Assembly (NCBI GenBank): GCA_007922305.1
Contig: ML677373.1
Location: 16,932,242-16,996,241 of the forward strand
Origin: Dermatemys mawii
Taxonomy: Eukaryota > Chordata > Testudines > Dermatemydidae
Direction of reading: 5' to 3'
DNA: 64,000 bases
The notes under the pieces were generated by a model, which worked only from the letters and a program-made list of their open reading frames with translations, had not been told where the DNA came from and ran no database searches. Made by a program: the position numbers and the translations under genes. This document shows positions 45,996-57,119 of this stretch, piece after piece. How positions within the stretch are numbered: the stretch's first letter is position 1; each line of letters begins with the position of its first letter.

Positions 45996-47289
45996 GGGGT
46001 GGCTTAGTGATGCTTCAGGTTTTGTCCATGTGAGGCTACCTGGAAAGACATGTTCAGATCTCAGCATTATCACCTTGGTCTTTCCAAGGTAGATGACTCA
46101 AGTATCATGGAGTTTTCTGGAGGAGTGGCTGTGACCTTAAAAATCGATGTCTTGTCTAAACAGAACACTTTGTACTTTGAGTAAGTATAGCGGGGTTCCC
46201 TTGGCCAAACTGCCTAGTCCCAGCTAATAATACTGGAAAAATCAAGAGTCTGGGCTATGCCTAAGAGAAATCCATGTATTAGTCATGCTATAAAACTTAA
46301 ATTCCATTCTCCAGGAGGGAACCTAATTTGCCATCTCTGTGTTGCTTATTTAGATTCCCATCTGTAAATATCTCTTCATAGCATGTACAAGAGGATGCAA
46401 AATAGCCTCAGTCAACAAGTCCTTTGGGCGTTACCATGATATAAATATTTAATAGTAATAGTAAATTTTTAGAGGTAATACTCTTAAGTTCCTTTTATCA
46501 TATTCTTTCACACCCTCTACTGGTTGTGGACCAGTACTGCAGCTTTGGAGGAAAGACATCCATGACTTGACCTGAAATGATAACTCACAATGAAAGAGAC
46601 AATGAAAAAACCCGACTTTCTCAACCTGATCTGAGAAGGCCAGTCTTTGTTGTCAGCACAGTAAGCAAAAGACTATATTGTATAGGGTGGGCATGGGTCA
46701 CATCCAATGTGTCAAAGGGTTGACAGTGAAAAGATAAGTTGCAGACTTGTATGTATTTTGGATCAGTAATATAGCGTTAGGTTATTTTAAGATTCCTTGT
46801 CCCCTTGAAAGGGTGCACAGCCATTTCTTACATAAATCCATCTGACTTGTCTGAAGTTGTCTTAACTCCATTGCATTTTGTGCCAGCTCTGTGGATATGA
46901 ATCACATAACATATTGGGGAGGAGGGGGTTGATTTATGCTTATTTACTCTGTGCAACTACAAACGTCTGCGTAGAAATTAAATATGGACATTTAGGAGAG
47001 ACCTGCTCCGCCCCCCTCTTTTTTTAGCCCTACAAAGGCAGCTATGTGGTCAGCATCTGGAATATATGTGGGAATTATTCAAATGAGCTCTAGTAGTAAC
47101 AGCTCTATCCTAGGCCCTTAGAGCGGCAAGAAGAGAGTGACTGACTCAGCCCCCCTTGTGCACATGGCACATTTTTACATACCACAGCCACATGCCAGTT
47201 GTGTTGTGGTGGTTTTGCCACTAGGGTCTTATTGTCCTGTCCAAATGAGTCCCTATTTGCATATCACTTATGAATACTATTTTGCCCAT
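45996..47289. other. Non-coding DNA, no gene recognised
   Basis: AT-rich sequence with no exons, RNA genes or recognised repeats over about 1.3 kb. Confidence 0.45.
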
Positions 47290-47485
47290 TTATAGAAATT
47301 TCTATCCAGGGATCTCAAAGCATCTGCCAAATACTAATCAAGCAGCGTCGCACCCCTTGCAGGTAGGAAAATATTATCATGGCTATTTTCAGATTGGGAA
47401 ACTGAGGAATGAAGACATTTGAGTGGCCTGCTGAGCATCGAGCCAGTGAGAGAGCAGGGAATCGAATTCTCATTATGGCTTTAGC
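47290..47485 (-). repeat. MIR-like SINE
   Basis: Antisense copy: 'gggatctcaaagcatctgcc', 'gctattttcagattgggaaa' with CTGAGGAATGAAG, 'gagcatcgagccagtgagag', and a head at 'gcagggaatcgaattctca'. Confidence 0.8.
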
Positions 47486-48761
47486 GGGTGGACTAAGCCT
47501 CCTCATTCTCCTCCAAAAAGAAGGCATAACACACATGTTAAAGGTCAAGGGATATTCACCCCCATTATGTCTGCCACAAGGATTCAACTTCTGGAGCAGA
47601 TTAACCCCTTACTGGATCTCTTTCTCTGGTGCTGGACTCATTAGACCAAAACAATGTCTATTGCAGGTGTTGTCTTCAGTGCAGCTCCACCAGGGATGCA
47701 TTTGGCCCACTGTGCACCTAGATAATACATTCCTGCAGCTTCTGCTTGAACCGGTCAGTAAGTGAACAGCACCAGCAAGTCAAGCCAGAGGCCCCCCAGC
47801 TCAGTTTGCCACAGCTAAAACTTCCACTGCCTGCTACACATACCCCTGCAGCACACACAGTGTCCCTCTTACCATCTGGTGGCACGCCAAAGATCACCCA
47901 GGCACTCTGCAGCAGAGCTAAGCAATGAACCCAGATCTCCAGTCCAGTGTCTTAATGGCCCGCTCATCCTTACACGCCCCATTTCCCTCTTGCTTGGAGA
48001 GAGATTGGCTCCAGATGAGTGAGAAATCTCAGCTGGCCCACATGCAGCAGCAGGGACTTTGTTCTTCCTCATTTCCTAACAGGTGCTTCTGTCTTGCTCC
48101 CAGAAAAGCATTAAAAATAGAACGATGCTCTTTCCTGTGTGTGTGTGAGAGAGAAAGAGGCTGGGGCTGGGAGGAACCAAATGCTGATTTTTTCCAGCTG
48201 GCTCTAACAAAAATGCAGCCACTGTCATTGAAAAACCAAATGAAAATGGCTAATGCTGACCCTTCTGATCACATGGCCTAGATCATTTAGCCAATCAGAG
48301 GCAACAGTAAAATACCATGTGACTCATTTTATATGACCTATCCCAAAACTGAATCAGGGTCATACCGGAAATACACTAGGAACAGCAGCTAGATAAAATT
48401 TGTTGATCCTCAGACTCAGTAAAAAACATCTCCAGAGATTTGCAACCACCGTAAAAATTCATGCAGAATCCCTTGCTGGATCATGGATATGGCTCAAAAT
48501 CAAATCAAGGCTGATCTGAAGTCCCTTTTGTGGTTTAAATCAAACCGTTCGTTCAGCTGCTGGTGTAAAGCTGCTGTTTCCCAAACTCTCATCGACTTCA
48601 TTGGCTTCAGGATCAGGCCCACATCTCGAGCCAGGAGAACTTACAACCACTGGCATGGAACGTCAAGAACTGGCTTTGAAAAGCTACAAAATAAAGCTAT
48701 AAAATGAGGCTGAACTTAATTAAATACAGTGGAGAAAAATGACAGGGAGAAAATGTAGTTA
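47486..48761. other. Non-coding DNA, no gene recognised
   Basis: Several short open frames but no family resemblance. A 'gacttcattggcttcaggat' palindromic-type fragment occurs at about 48595-48620, and a partial antisense MIR head at about 47905-47955. Confidence 0.45.
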
Positions 48762-48850
48762 ATCACTGCTGCTTGGCCTTTTGCCTAAGCTCAAATATCA
48801 GTTTAATATCGGATAGATCCTCAGTCAGGGGAATGTACCCAGTAATCAAA
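48762..48850 (+). pseudogene. U2 snRNA pseudogene with internal deletion
   Basis: The segment follows the 5' part of U2 snRNA. ATCACTGCTGCTTGGCCTTT at 48762-48781 corresponds to the ATCGCTTCTCGGCCTTT start, followed by 'tgcctaagctcaa'. 'atcagtttaatatcggatag' and 'atcctcagtcaggggaatgt' then match stem-loop II and beyond. About 17 nucleotides between 'ctcaa' and 'atcag' are missing, and these include the GUAGUA branch-point recognition sequence. It then fades near 48850, without the Sm site and 3' loops. It is a dead retrocopy rather than a working spliceosomal gene. Confidence 0.8.
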
Positions 48851-49050
48851 TAGCTCTTTTCCATCACTCACAGCAAAGCCCCTAAATGTACTTTCCTTTT
48901 CCAGAGTTTAGAGCCTTTCTCCCTCTTTTCCTGGCTGGTGTCAAGGGTCAAAATGCCCTAAGGCTAAATAAGATGTTGTCATTTCTCCCATGCTCCCCGC
49001 AAAGTCTCTCCCTGTTCTTCCCAAGTAGCCACACATCTCAAAATTAAAGA
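48851..49050. other. Non-coding DNA, nothing recognised
   Basis: Short unassigned spacer between the U2 pseudogene and a palindromic repeat. Confidence 0.4.
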
Positions 49051-49206
49051 CCAGATTGTGAACTTCTGCCCACCAGCAACGCGTTATACCCAGTGGTCCC
49101 AGTCGCATCCATCTATGCAAAGACTCTCCCCATCAGCTTCAGCGGCAATGCTTGTGCGTGAGTCAACACCGACCACACTGAGCGAAGGGTTCACAATCCG
49201 GCCCTA
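49051..49206. repeat. Short element with inverted ends
   Basis: The left end GACCAGATTGTGAAC is the near reverse complement of the right end GTTCACAATCCGGCCC. The interior 'catctatgcaaagactctcc' is not coding. It belongs to the set of self-complementary dispersed segments found across the window. No target duplication is clear. Confidence 0.6.
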
Positions 49207-50204
49207 AATATGCATCCGTTTGGTCTGTTCTATAAGTAATCAGTGGAGTGACCCTGGATTCCTGGGCATGTCTGGCAGGAAGATGGCTATGTTAAGACTA
49301 TATCATCAGAATTCCCCAGCCCTTCTTTCTTTCCCTGTTCTTGTAATGAATGGAGGAAAGAACACCTCAATGTATGTTCGAGGAGGCTGTTTCTCTCTCA
49401 GTCTCTCTGGCGCGCCTGCCTTGGCTCACAAACACATGCACAGTTTTTTTTTAAAAAAAAAAAAAAACTAACTTTACAGAATGAGGTTTTTCAGCCACTC
49501 CATCGGCCCCTCTCCTTGGAGCATTTTGAAACATTTTGACGGCTTAGCAGCTCAGTGGCGCAATTTTCACACAGTCATAACCAGGAGGCGGATGGGCAAA
49601 TGACAGAGAAAGCACTTCATTCCTGCCAGAGTGTGAATCTCTGCAGAGCGGGTCACTGTGCAGTCTGTGCGGGTGCGTGATGTACCTTAATTTATGATGA
49701 CCATTGTCAGGATGAGACTACCAAGTCCACGAAGACTTTCCTTGTAACATTCTTCCTCGAAGAGAAGAATCCCTTGTCACACTCTCCTCCCACCTAAATC
49801 AAACCTAATAAGCAGCACTTGCTACCAGAAGTTCCCATAACTCACATCCAGTGGGGATGCTAGAGTTTACATGCCCTCTAGTGGACTTGATTAATCAATA
49901 ATCAGCCTGTTTGCATCACATCAAACAGGGCTGGACCCAATTCACAAAAATTGAAAGGCCAGACTGCTGATTTGACTGCTGCAAATCAGCACTGCTCCAT
50001 TGCTGATTGGTACCAGCTGAGGATCTGGGCCAACTTGTTCAAACAAATTGGGGTGATCCAAATATGTCACCAGTGCTTGCCGATTTCACTGTGCAAAGGG
50101 GACTAACAATATTTGCTTCTTTATGTGCCTTCAATATATTTTGCAAACTTAGCATTTTTCATCTCAAAGACACTTCCCTTTGGTTAATTAAAGGGTCAAA
50201 AAAA
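49207..50204. other. Non-coding DNA, no gene recognised
   Basis: Contains a T-then-A homopolymer pair at 49444-49467 and a unique-looking stretch at 49540-49760. No gene or repeat otherwise identified. Confidence 0.4.
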
Positions 50205-50400
50205 ATCTGACAAACTGTTTTTCAAAAGAAAATCAGGGTTTTGGCAAAATGAAACTTTTTGTCGAAAATGTCTCTTTTCCATAGAAAAATTAATACTTTT
50301 CACCAAAAATATTTCAGCTGAAAACTTTTGGGTTCCAGATGAAACTTTGGGGGGTTTTGGCTGTTCAACTACATTCAAGATTTTCAGGGGTGGGAGGAGG
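50205..50400. repeat. AT-rich degenerate A5/T5 foldback repeat
   Basis: 'tttttcaaaagaaaatcagg', 'gaaactttttgtcgaaaatg' and 'ttcagctgaaaacttttggg' parallel the block at 28850-29265. The class is unknown. Confidence 0.5.
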
Positions 50401-50414
50401 GACATTTTCAAAAC

Positions 50415-50800
50415 AATTCTATGAATTAACCCTCCCAACATTCCTGTGAGCGAGGTGCGTGTAATCTCCATTTTATGGATGGAGTAGCTGTGAAGTTAAG
50501 TGACTTGCCCCAAAGTACGCAAGGCTGTGTGTTGTGGGAACTCAAGGCCAAGAGTTAATTGATTCTCGTAAAATATCTTTGTGAGGTGGTTAAATGTTAT
50601 CCAATATCTGGGGGTTGCAGGGAAGTTTCCTAACATAGCACCCCCATACCAAAGTCAGGGGTAGTCTAGAAATGAAGAGATGGGTAGATTAGTTTTCCTA
50701 AAGTCACACAGTGAGTCCACAGTAGAATTAGGACTAGCACTCCAAGACCCTTAATGTGTCACTCCCTGTACTAACCACTAGACCACATTGCCTCACTAAA
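50415..50800 (-). repeat. MIR-like SINEs, two antisense pieces
   Basis: The first piece is 'aaccctcccaacattcctgt', 'gtaatctccattttatggat' and 'agttaagtgacttgccccaa' (50425-50530). The second is 'aagtcacacagtgagtccac', 'ttaggactagcactccaaga' and 'taaccactagaccacattgc' (50700-50793). They may be one SINE split by about 170 bases of unassigned sequence, or two copies. Confidence 0.7.
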
Positions 50801-51599
50801 TAGAAAGCTTTCTGTTTTTTTCTTGGTTCCATAAGAGTGAACCTTGTAACCTGGAATGCACCAGCACAGTTTGGTTCTCAAGCCATTGTCCTTGCTCTGG
50901 ATGACTCTCAGTATTGAAAACTGGAACCACTTAGTGTATTTACTGAGCAATGGTGCGATATCATCAGTGAAGAACCCAAACGTATGGTCCCAAATGTAAA
51001 TGAATATTAGGGTAATTCCTCCTGTTTGTGAGGAAGAACTTTTGAACCTTCCTCTGCACATTAATTCAAACAACTTCCAGCCCATTTAGAAATGTCCACA
51101 TTGGTTGAGTCCTCTAGTTCCTAACATTTCTTCTTGTCTTTAACATCACAGAGTCCATGTTCATTTTTCCTATTTGCCTTTCCGGTGGCAGGTTCTTATG
51201 ACTTTCTGTGCTCACATTACTTTGATTCAGCAAATTAATTAACATGTGATATTTAGTTTTCAGCTGGAAGCTCTTTGCCTTTCAGCACAGATAGCCAACA
51301 GATCTTGGTCTGGACACGTTTGTGGGTGAATCTGAGCTTGGCTTCTGAATTTTTCTCTGCCGTCTGATTAATAAGGCTTAGGCAGTGCTACATGTATTGT
51401 ATTGTATATGCTGCATAATAATTCCTGGAAAATGGTCTTTTTTATTATCTAAGAATTTAAAATTAGAAGTTGCAATCAAATTGCATAGATTCTTTGTTCT
51501 AGCTTGAGGAAATGTATGCATTTGATTTATTGCAATATAAACTAAATAGAAGGGTATCCATGGCGGGGGGGATCACGCTGTGTTTAGCACTCTCATCAT
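50801..51599. other. Non-coding DNA, nothing recognised
   Basis: AT-rich sequence with no exon or repeat recognised. A 104-codon open frame on the minus strand (50771-51085) starts inside the SINE and has no family resemblance. Confidence 0.45.
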
Positions 51600-51745
51600 G
51601 ATATTTGTTATCAAAGTATTGTGTAAACGTTAACCCTCAAAACCCCCAGTGATGTAGGTGAGTGTTATCCCTATTTCACAGCTGGGAAAACTGACACAAA
51701 GACTGAATTTGGCTAAAATGTGACTTAGCGAAGGCTGCATATTAA
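51600..51745 (-). repeat. MIR-like SINE fragment
   Basis: Antisense 'aaacccccagtgatgtaggt', 'ttatccctatttcacagctg' and 'gggaaaactgacacaaagac'. It ends about 10 bases before the Tigger-like element. Confidence 0.7.
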
Positions 51746-51755
51746 GTTAGTGATA

Positions 51756-52860
51756 CAGTGGAGACGCATCTTATGCTGGGGTTAGGTTCTAAAGTCCGCG
51801 CGCAAGGTGAAAATCGCGTATAGTCAAAATTACCCTTGAAAATTCCTTAAATTGCCCATAAAGTACAGTTTTGTGTATACAACCCTGTATGTATGTGTTG
51901 TGACAAAGCTCTGGCCTTGTCCCTGTGGGTCCTGCGCTTCCAGACGCTGTTTCAGTAGTAGCAGGTTGGGGGGAACTTGGGCCCGCCCTCTTCTCCGGGT
52001 TCCGACCCAGGGACCCTAATGATAGCAGCTGTTGGCAGCCAACCTTTCACTGACAGAGTTGCTACTTTTTCCTGGGCCACTTCCCCACAGCTCTCCCACT
52101 TCTCCCTTACCTCAGGTGACTGCAAAACTTCCTCTCCTCCAGCTCCTTTCTCCTTGGCTTCCCCCAACCTGACTAACTGGGAGGTTTTTAACAAGTTTCA
52201 GCCACCCCCTGATTGGCTTCAGGTGTCCCAATCAGGCTAGCTATTTCTATTCCTTTCTAGAAGCTTCTTGATTGGCCTGGAGTAGCCTTTGTTTGGCTAT
52301 CCAGGGAACAGGGACCTGAACATTCTGAGGCTGATATACCTCCCTTCCAGCACTCTCCTATACCCTTCTGGTCTGACTCCGTCACAGTATGTATAAATGT
52401 AGAATATGTACAGTAATGTACAGTATATAATAAAGAGTACATACGCAAAAATTAATTTTACAGTATTTTTAATTACATAAAAGAGAGAAAGAGATGGACG
52501 AATGAAAGAATAAAAAATGAAAACAGTATAGTACTGTAAACTTGAACAGTCACCATTCATCCTGGACATTCTTGCTAGTCTTGTACTGTATACACTTCAA
52601 TGATTAGTCTTCCTCTTCCCCTGACAACACTACTGGGGGGGGTCGTCAGGGCTTGATGTCGATTCAGGAGATGATGGGCCAGGCTTGGGTGACAGAAAGC
52701 GAGTCATAGATGAAGTGGTTGGCTCTGGTTCAGCTCAAGAAGTTGATTGTGTAGGCTCATCTGCTGCTGGTTGTTTTTTCTTCAAAAACATGGTAATTGG
52801 CAATTGTCACTGTTGTCTCTTGAGCTGCTCAAACATTATGTATTAGTGGTATTATTATGG
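51756..52860 (-). pseudogene. Tigger/pogo-like transposon remnant
   Basis: A terminal CAGTGGAGACGCATCTTATG begins at 51756 after a TA (51754-51755), resembling Tigger-type ends. On the minus strand at about 52850-52600 a broken frame reads PITMFLKKKQPAADEPTQ, then after a stop EPEPTTSSMTRFLSPKPGP. I read this as the acidic, proline-rich carboxy tail of a pogo-type transposase. The rest of the transposase and the other terminal repeat were not found. The element is dead and truncated. The family assignment is moderate. Confidence 0.6.
51899..52386. mobile_element. Nested insertion with TGTGAC...GTCACA ends
   Basis: A 488-bp block with ends TGTGAC and GTCACA interrupts the Tigger-like remnant. 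It is flanked by near-identical 8-mers, GTATGTGT (51891-51898) and GTATGTAT (52387-52394). The TG...CA ends and GC-rich interior ('tgtccctgtgggtcctgcgc') suggest a solo LTR or a non-autonomous element. I associate the left-end sequence with a repeat common in turtles but cannot name its class. The flanking repeats could partly reflect the local GTAT simple repeat. Confidence 0.55.
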
Positions 52861-53009
52861 CTATTTTATTGTACTATTTTGTTACTGTATTTCCCTAATA
52901 TCTCAAGAAAAGAGCCATGCATCCCAACACACGTTTTAATGCTAACCATTATATCCTGCAGCAGCTGAAAGCACTTTGGCCATCGCTAATTGTCCTACAC
53001 TCTGTTGGT
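52861..53009. other. Spacer, possibly Tigger-derived
   Basis: AT-rich sequence that may continue the transposon remnant, but no transposase residues are readable. Confidence 0.3.
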
Positions 53010-53135
53010 AAACTAAAACACAGCTCAAACGATTTGCTCGTGCCCATGCAACAAGTCAGGGATGGAGCTGAGACTTAGAACTCCGGAGTCCTGACTCCCT
53101 GTCATCTGTGTTGACCACTAAAAAACACTCCCACT
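53010..53135 (-). repeat. MIR-like SINE head fragment
   Basis: 'caacaagtcagggatggagc', 'actccggagtcctgactccc' and 'tgttgaccactaaaaaacac' are the antisense of a MIR head and core. Confidence 0.6.
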
Positions 53136-53599
53136 ACCGTAATAGCAGGTATAATAGAAATGTAGATTGCCCACTCCAGAGGTTTTTAGGTCAGTGGTAA
53201 TGAGAGCACTCAATGTTTTATAAACCCGTTAGGTTTCCTGTTTAGGACTTGATCAAACCATAAACTGCTTGTTTAAATAAGCTCCAAAAACAAAATGTAC
53301 TAGAAAGCTGAGGAGTAAGAAGACAACATCCAACAGCAAACTCAAATGTTTATTGCTGATTAAATCTCCTTACTGGGGTAAGGCAAGGTTCTTCCATTAA
53401 AATATACAGGACCAAATTCATCCCTGATGTAGTTCTATTGATGCTGGTTGAGTGAGACCATATTTACACTCGAATAGTTGACTTAATATTTTGAGTCAAA
53501 TGTTAAAAATTCCGAGGGTCACATTATGTTCTTGGTTCCACCTGCACTTATCCAGACTAAAATACTTTTGATCTCATGCCAAATTTATAGTAGAGTAAT
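53136..53599. other. Non-coding DNA, nothing recognised
   Basis: AT-rich sequence, no gene or repeat found. Confidence 0.4.
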
Positions 53600-53775
53600 T
53601 CCACAGGGCCAGATTCTTAACTGGGGTAAATTAGTTTAGCTCCATTGAAGCCAGTGCAGATTTACACCATCAGAGGATCTGGTCCCTATTTCAATGCCCC
53701 AGTGTAAATGGTTTCAGAATCAGCCTCAGAGTGGCTCCAGATTTACCCTGGTATAACAGCAAAATTTGGCCTTGT
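53600..53775. repeat. Palindromic 'TTTACACC/GGTGTAAA' repeat
   Basis: 'gggccagattcttaactggg' with 'tagctccattgaagccagtg' and 'cagatttacaccatcagagg' ending 'atctggtccc' is a self-complementary unit. Similar units lie at about 6100-6205, 29680-29765, 36515-36600, 60720-60800 and 60965-61095. I know the type from turtles and crocodilians but not its mechanism. Confidence 0.6.
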
Positions 53776-54143
53776 ATCCGACCCTATACAACTATACAAG
53801 CCTCAAGTGTCACAAACCTGAACCTGACCCCAGTTCAGCCTTCTGATGCTTTAATATGTTTTAAAATTACACTGCAGTAAGTGTTGCGCATGCCACGAGT
53901 GTGTAAATCATCCCAAACTGCTGCAAATCATCATTTGTTCTCTTTTTTCAAAGCAGAGACGGAGAAGTGGCTGGTGATACTTGGGTGCAGTTCAGATATT
54001 CCAACACTCTGGTGTACGGATTGTTTTGATTCTTTCTTTGAACTCCTTTCCCACCCTTGCTAAAAGAAACAGACGACAGATCTACTGAGTTAAGCAACAG
54101 ACAAGTTGGAGACAATGAGCCACTGGCCCCCTATGCCCCCCCT

Positions 54144-54144
<1 letters not shown>
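53776..54144. other. Non-coding DNA, nothing recognised
   Basis: No gene or clear repeat in this interval. Confidence 0.4.

Positions 54145-54178
<34 letters not shown>
54145..54178. repeat. (CA)17 microsatellite
   Basis: An uninterrupted run of about 17 CA units, preceded by a C-rich stretch. Likely length-polymorphic. Confidence 0.97.
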
Positions 54179-54180
<2 letters not shown>

Positions 54181-55084
54181 TTTGCAGACATCTGCTAGCT
54201 GGAGCTCGACTCTGCGGTAATAAAGTAGTGCTGGTATTCATGTGATGTGCTGCCTTTAGCAGTCACAAATGACTGAAATTAACTTCTGTTCTATGGGCCT
54301 TAACTTAGTTTACGACTGGGGGTCTTTTGTTTTATACGGCTATACGGAGGTGCCTTTGCCATACTAAAGATTTAACTAAATTATAATGAATGATCCTCAC
54401 CAGCACTGTGCCCCTAATTAGAACAAGTCGCACAGACATATTGTCTCCTTGATTTCCTCTGTTACATTTCTCTCACTCCCTTTCTCTGCCTGAGACACAT
54501 GGGTTCCATTAAACATTTTAGTATTTAATGTGGTTCCCTTAAATTACTTCTCGAGTTTTCAAGTTCCATTTAGAATTGTATGTTACTTTCTCGACTGTGG
54601 TTTTGATTTTGTTATGTTTTCTACATTTAGCCAATCATAACTGCTCTTCTTCCCCCCCTAGTGGAGAGTTTTTAGATGTGTCTAGGCTGTGACACCTACT
54701 TTAAAAACACACACACACGAGTCCTAAAATAGAGCTGGAAAATAGCACCTAATGATTTATTTATGTAACCCTGCTTGTTAACTGTGTGAAGATGCCTCAG
54801 CGCAATGAAATGTATCTATTAATGAAAATTAATGTCTGTTTTGAAAAATTATCTTTACAGTAGCACTTAGATGTTCCAATCAAGCTCAGGTTCATGCTGT
54901 AGTTGGGACTCTACATATCCCAGTCTAACTAGACATGATAGACGTAGAATGTATTTTAGTATCCCCATTTTAAGATGGGAAGCTGAGGCCAAGAGAGATT
55001 GTAATTGTTGTTAATCTCTCTGTAGTGTGTCTCCTCAGCAGCGTAGGCTACCCTGAGCACAGCAGACCTGTCCTCTGCTCTCTA
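54179..55084. other. Non-coding DNA, possible MIR fragment
   Basis: A weak antisense MIR piece ('ccccattttaagatgggaag', 'ctgaggccaagagag') lies at 54962-55000. The AT-rich stretch 54280-54850 looks unique. No gene. Confidence 0.4.
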
Positions 55085-55400
55085 CGCTAGCTTCCCATAA
55101 CCTATCAATTCAAGTTCAAGGTGTCAAGTCCTTATCTTCAAGTGCTCCGTGGCCTGGGTCCAGGGTATCTAAAAGAGCTGGGAGAAAGACCTTGGTCAGT
55201 AAATTCACTTCTCTGGCCTAATGGGACTGTACAATAAGGATATAGCTAGTCTGGGTGGAAGACAGAACTTTCTTAGGCGCTGATCGGAGACTGTGGAATG
55301 AACTCCCTCAGGAACCAAGACCCACCTCAAACCTGACCACCTCCTGCTCCAGGTGTAAGGTGCATATCTTTGGCCTTGCCTTCCCCAGTGGGTGTCTATC
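55085..55400 (+). pseudogene. L2-type LINE reverse transcriptase tail
   Basis: Plus-strand frames, broken by shifts, resemble the carboxy end of L2-clade reverse transcriptases. About 55140-55180 reads LRGLGPGYLKEL, and 55255-55390 reads FLGADRRLWNELPQEPRPTS, then KVHIFGLAF. These parallel the LHGLGPSYL and RLWNSLP motifs that end L2 proteins. It is a 5'-truncated dead fragment, distinct from the CR1 copies elsewhere in the window. Confidence 0.8.
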
Positions 55401-55574
55401 AAAAACAAACCAAAAACCCTACCGAAACAAGACACCACACTGCACCCCACACACTTCTCCCCCTGCGGACAGGAGGACAGAACAAACACCACATGACAGG
55501 CAGTAGTCACATCACGTAATGCACTACTGGAAGGTGTTCAGATACTGTGGTGATGAGTGGGGGCACAAAAACCT

Positions 55575-55695
55575 GTATAGAATAGAATTATTTATTATTT
55601 GTATTGCAGTCGAGCCTATGAGCCCAAGTCATAGACAACGATGCCATTTCACAAGGCACTATGCAAAAAGATAATCCCAGCCCCAAAAAGTTTAC
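55575..55695 (-). repeat. MIR-like SINE tail
   Basis: Antisense tail 'ttatttattatttgtattgc', 'caaggcactatgcaaaaaga' and 'ccccaaaaagtttacaacca'. The SINE head may continue at 55975. Confidence 0.65.
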
Positions 55696-55699
55696 AACC

Positions 55700-55970
55700 A
55701 AGAGGCTTTCTATATATGGTGATACTGGCCAGCAGAACTACACTAGTGTAAGTATACCACTCTTGTTATACGCATGACTTCTCATGTAGATGCTCTTATT
55801 CCAGAATAAAAGTGCCCTTTTCAGGTTTAGATTGAGGTGCTTTGAAAGCGGTAGAAGCTAAACCAGAAAAAGACATTGACTCTGAAATAGGAGCGTTCAC
55901 GCAGGAGGTATAACAATAGAATCATACCGGTATAGTTCTGCTGGTCAGTTCCCCTGTGTTGACAAGCTTC
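55700..55970. mobile_element. Harbinger-like MITE, diverged
   Basis: The left part 'actacactagtgtaagtata' and the right part 'ataccggtatagttctgctg' with 'gtgttgacaagc' pair loosely, and the interior 'cttttcaggtttagattgag' has no coding. It sits between two antisense MIR pieces, which suggests that it inserted into the SINE. Boundaries uncertain. Confidence 0.45.
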
Positions 55971-55974
55971 CGGT

Positions 55975-56260
55975 TTCCTTATGTAATTTGGCCCAGGAAG
56001 TCTGTAGCGAAGTGGGGACTGAAACTCAATCTCCTGGGTCCCAATTCAGTCTCCTAACCACAAGATTCTCCTTTGGTTCCTAAATTAAATATTTAACAGC
56101 ACTTTCCCCATGGCTCTTCACAGACATTAATTGCAAACCTGTTGTGAAGTAAGTATCTATTTTACACTGGGATGAACTGAGATGTATTGCAGATAAATGT
56201 GTTCAATAAATCACACACAGAGTCTATAGCAGAGGTAGAAATAGACCCCATCCACTAAAA
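55975..56260 (-). repeat. MIR-like SINE pieces
   Basis: 'actgaaactcaatctcctgg' and 'agtctcctaaccacaagatt' (56018-56070) are an antisense head. A further piece at 56095-56255 has 'gttgtgaagtaagtatctat' and 'gggatgaactgagatgtatt'. Confidence 0.6.
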
Positions 56261-57119
56261 GTGTGTTAAGCCTGTGACTCCGTACCCTTGATGTCAAAGG
56301 ACTGGGCCTGTATCTCAACACCACTGCTACATTATTTTTAATGGCTCCTTTCGAAACACAACATACGTGCAAGAACCAATTTTCAATGAGGTTGTTCCTT
56401 GCAAAGGTCTGTCAGACATTGGTCCCACTCAGATTTAATCCTGATGATTTACCAATGTCACTTGTTATGCAGATAATTCTTTAAAGTTTCCCTGATATCT
56501 TGGCTTCCAGGTTTAAGCCACAAGGAGCTGAAAATTATCTCTGGAGCTAAGATAGTTTTTTACTTAAAGCTTTAAGTTTCATTATCAATTAAGCCTTTGT
56601 CTAGAGTGCTGACGTGTTCACAAATGGGTAACTTGGCTTGTGAGTAACATTAGCAGACTTGTGATTCCTCAGATATGTCTAGGGATAATTGAGGTTCAGA
56701 CTTGTGTTCTTTATTATAATCCTCCGGCTGATAATGTGTGACAGTGCAGATAAGGGAAAGAAATTTGCCAGCGAGATGCCTTTCAATCGTATGCGTTCTA
56801 CCCACAGGTGCGGTTGGACTTTCCTCTGAGGCAATGCAGACTATGTATCCTTTTTCTTTAAAACAGTGAAAGCCTGGATTGATGACAGGCTGCATTAATG
56901 CCCTTCTTACCATATCCTCATGGAGACTGCGAGGATAATATAAAGATCCCAAAGGTTTAGGGATTTCTTTATAAAAATATTCTTCTGTAATGGTGTGATC
57001 GTGAGGCTTTTGTTCATATCGTGGGTTCGGTCACACTTTCTATTAAGTAGATCTGGTCGAAAAACTTTCAGCAGACTTTCTACTGATGTGCTTTTGTCCA
57101 TTGTGGGATCAATGGACAG
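56261..57119. other. Non-coding DNA, nothing recognised
   Basis: No gene, RNA or repeat signature identified in about 860 bases. Confidence 0.4.

Noticed and set aside
47409..47765. 118-codon plus-strand open frame
   Set aside because: Its first third is translated from an antisense MIR-like SINE, and the rest shows no motif.
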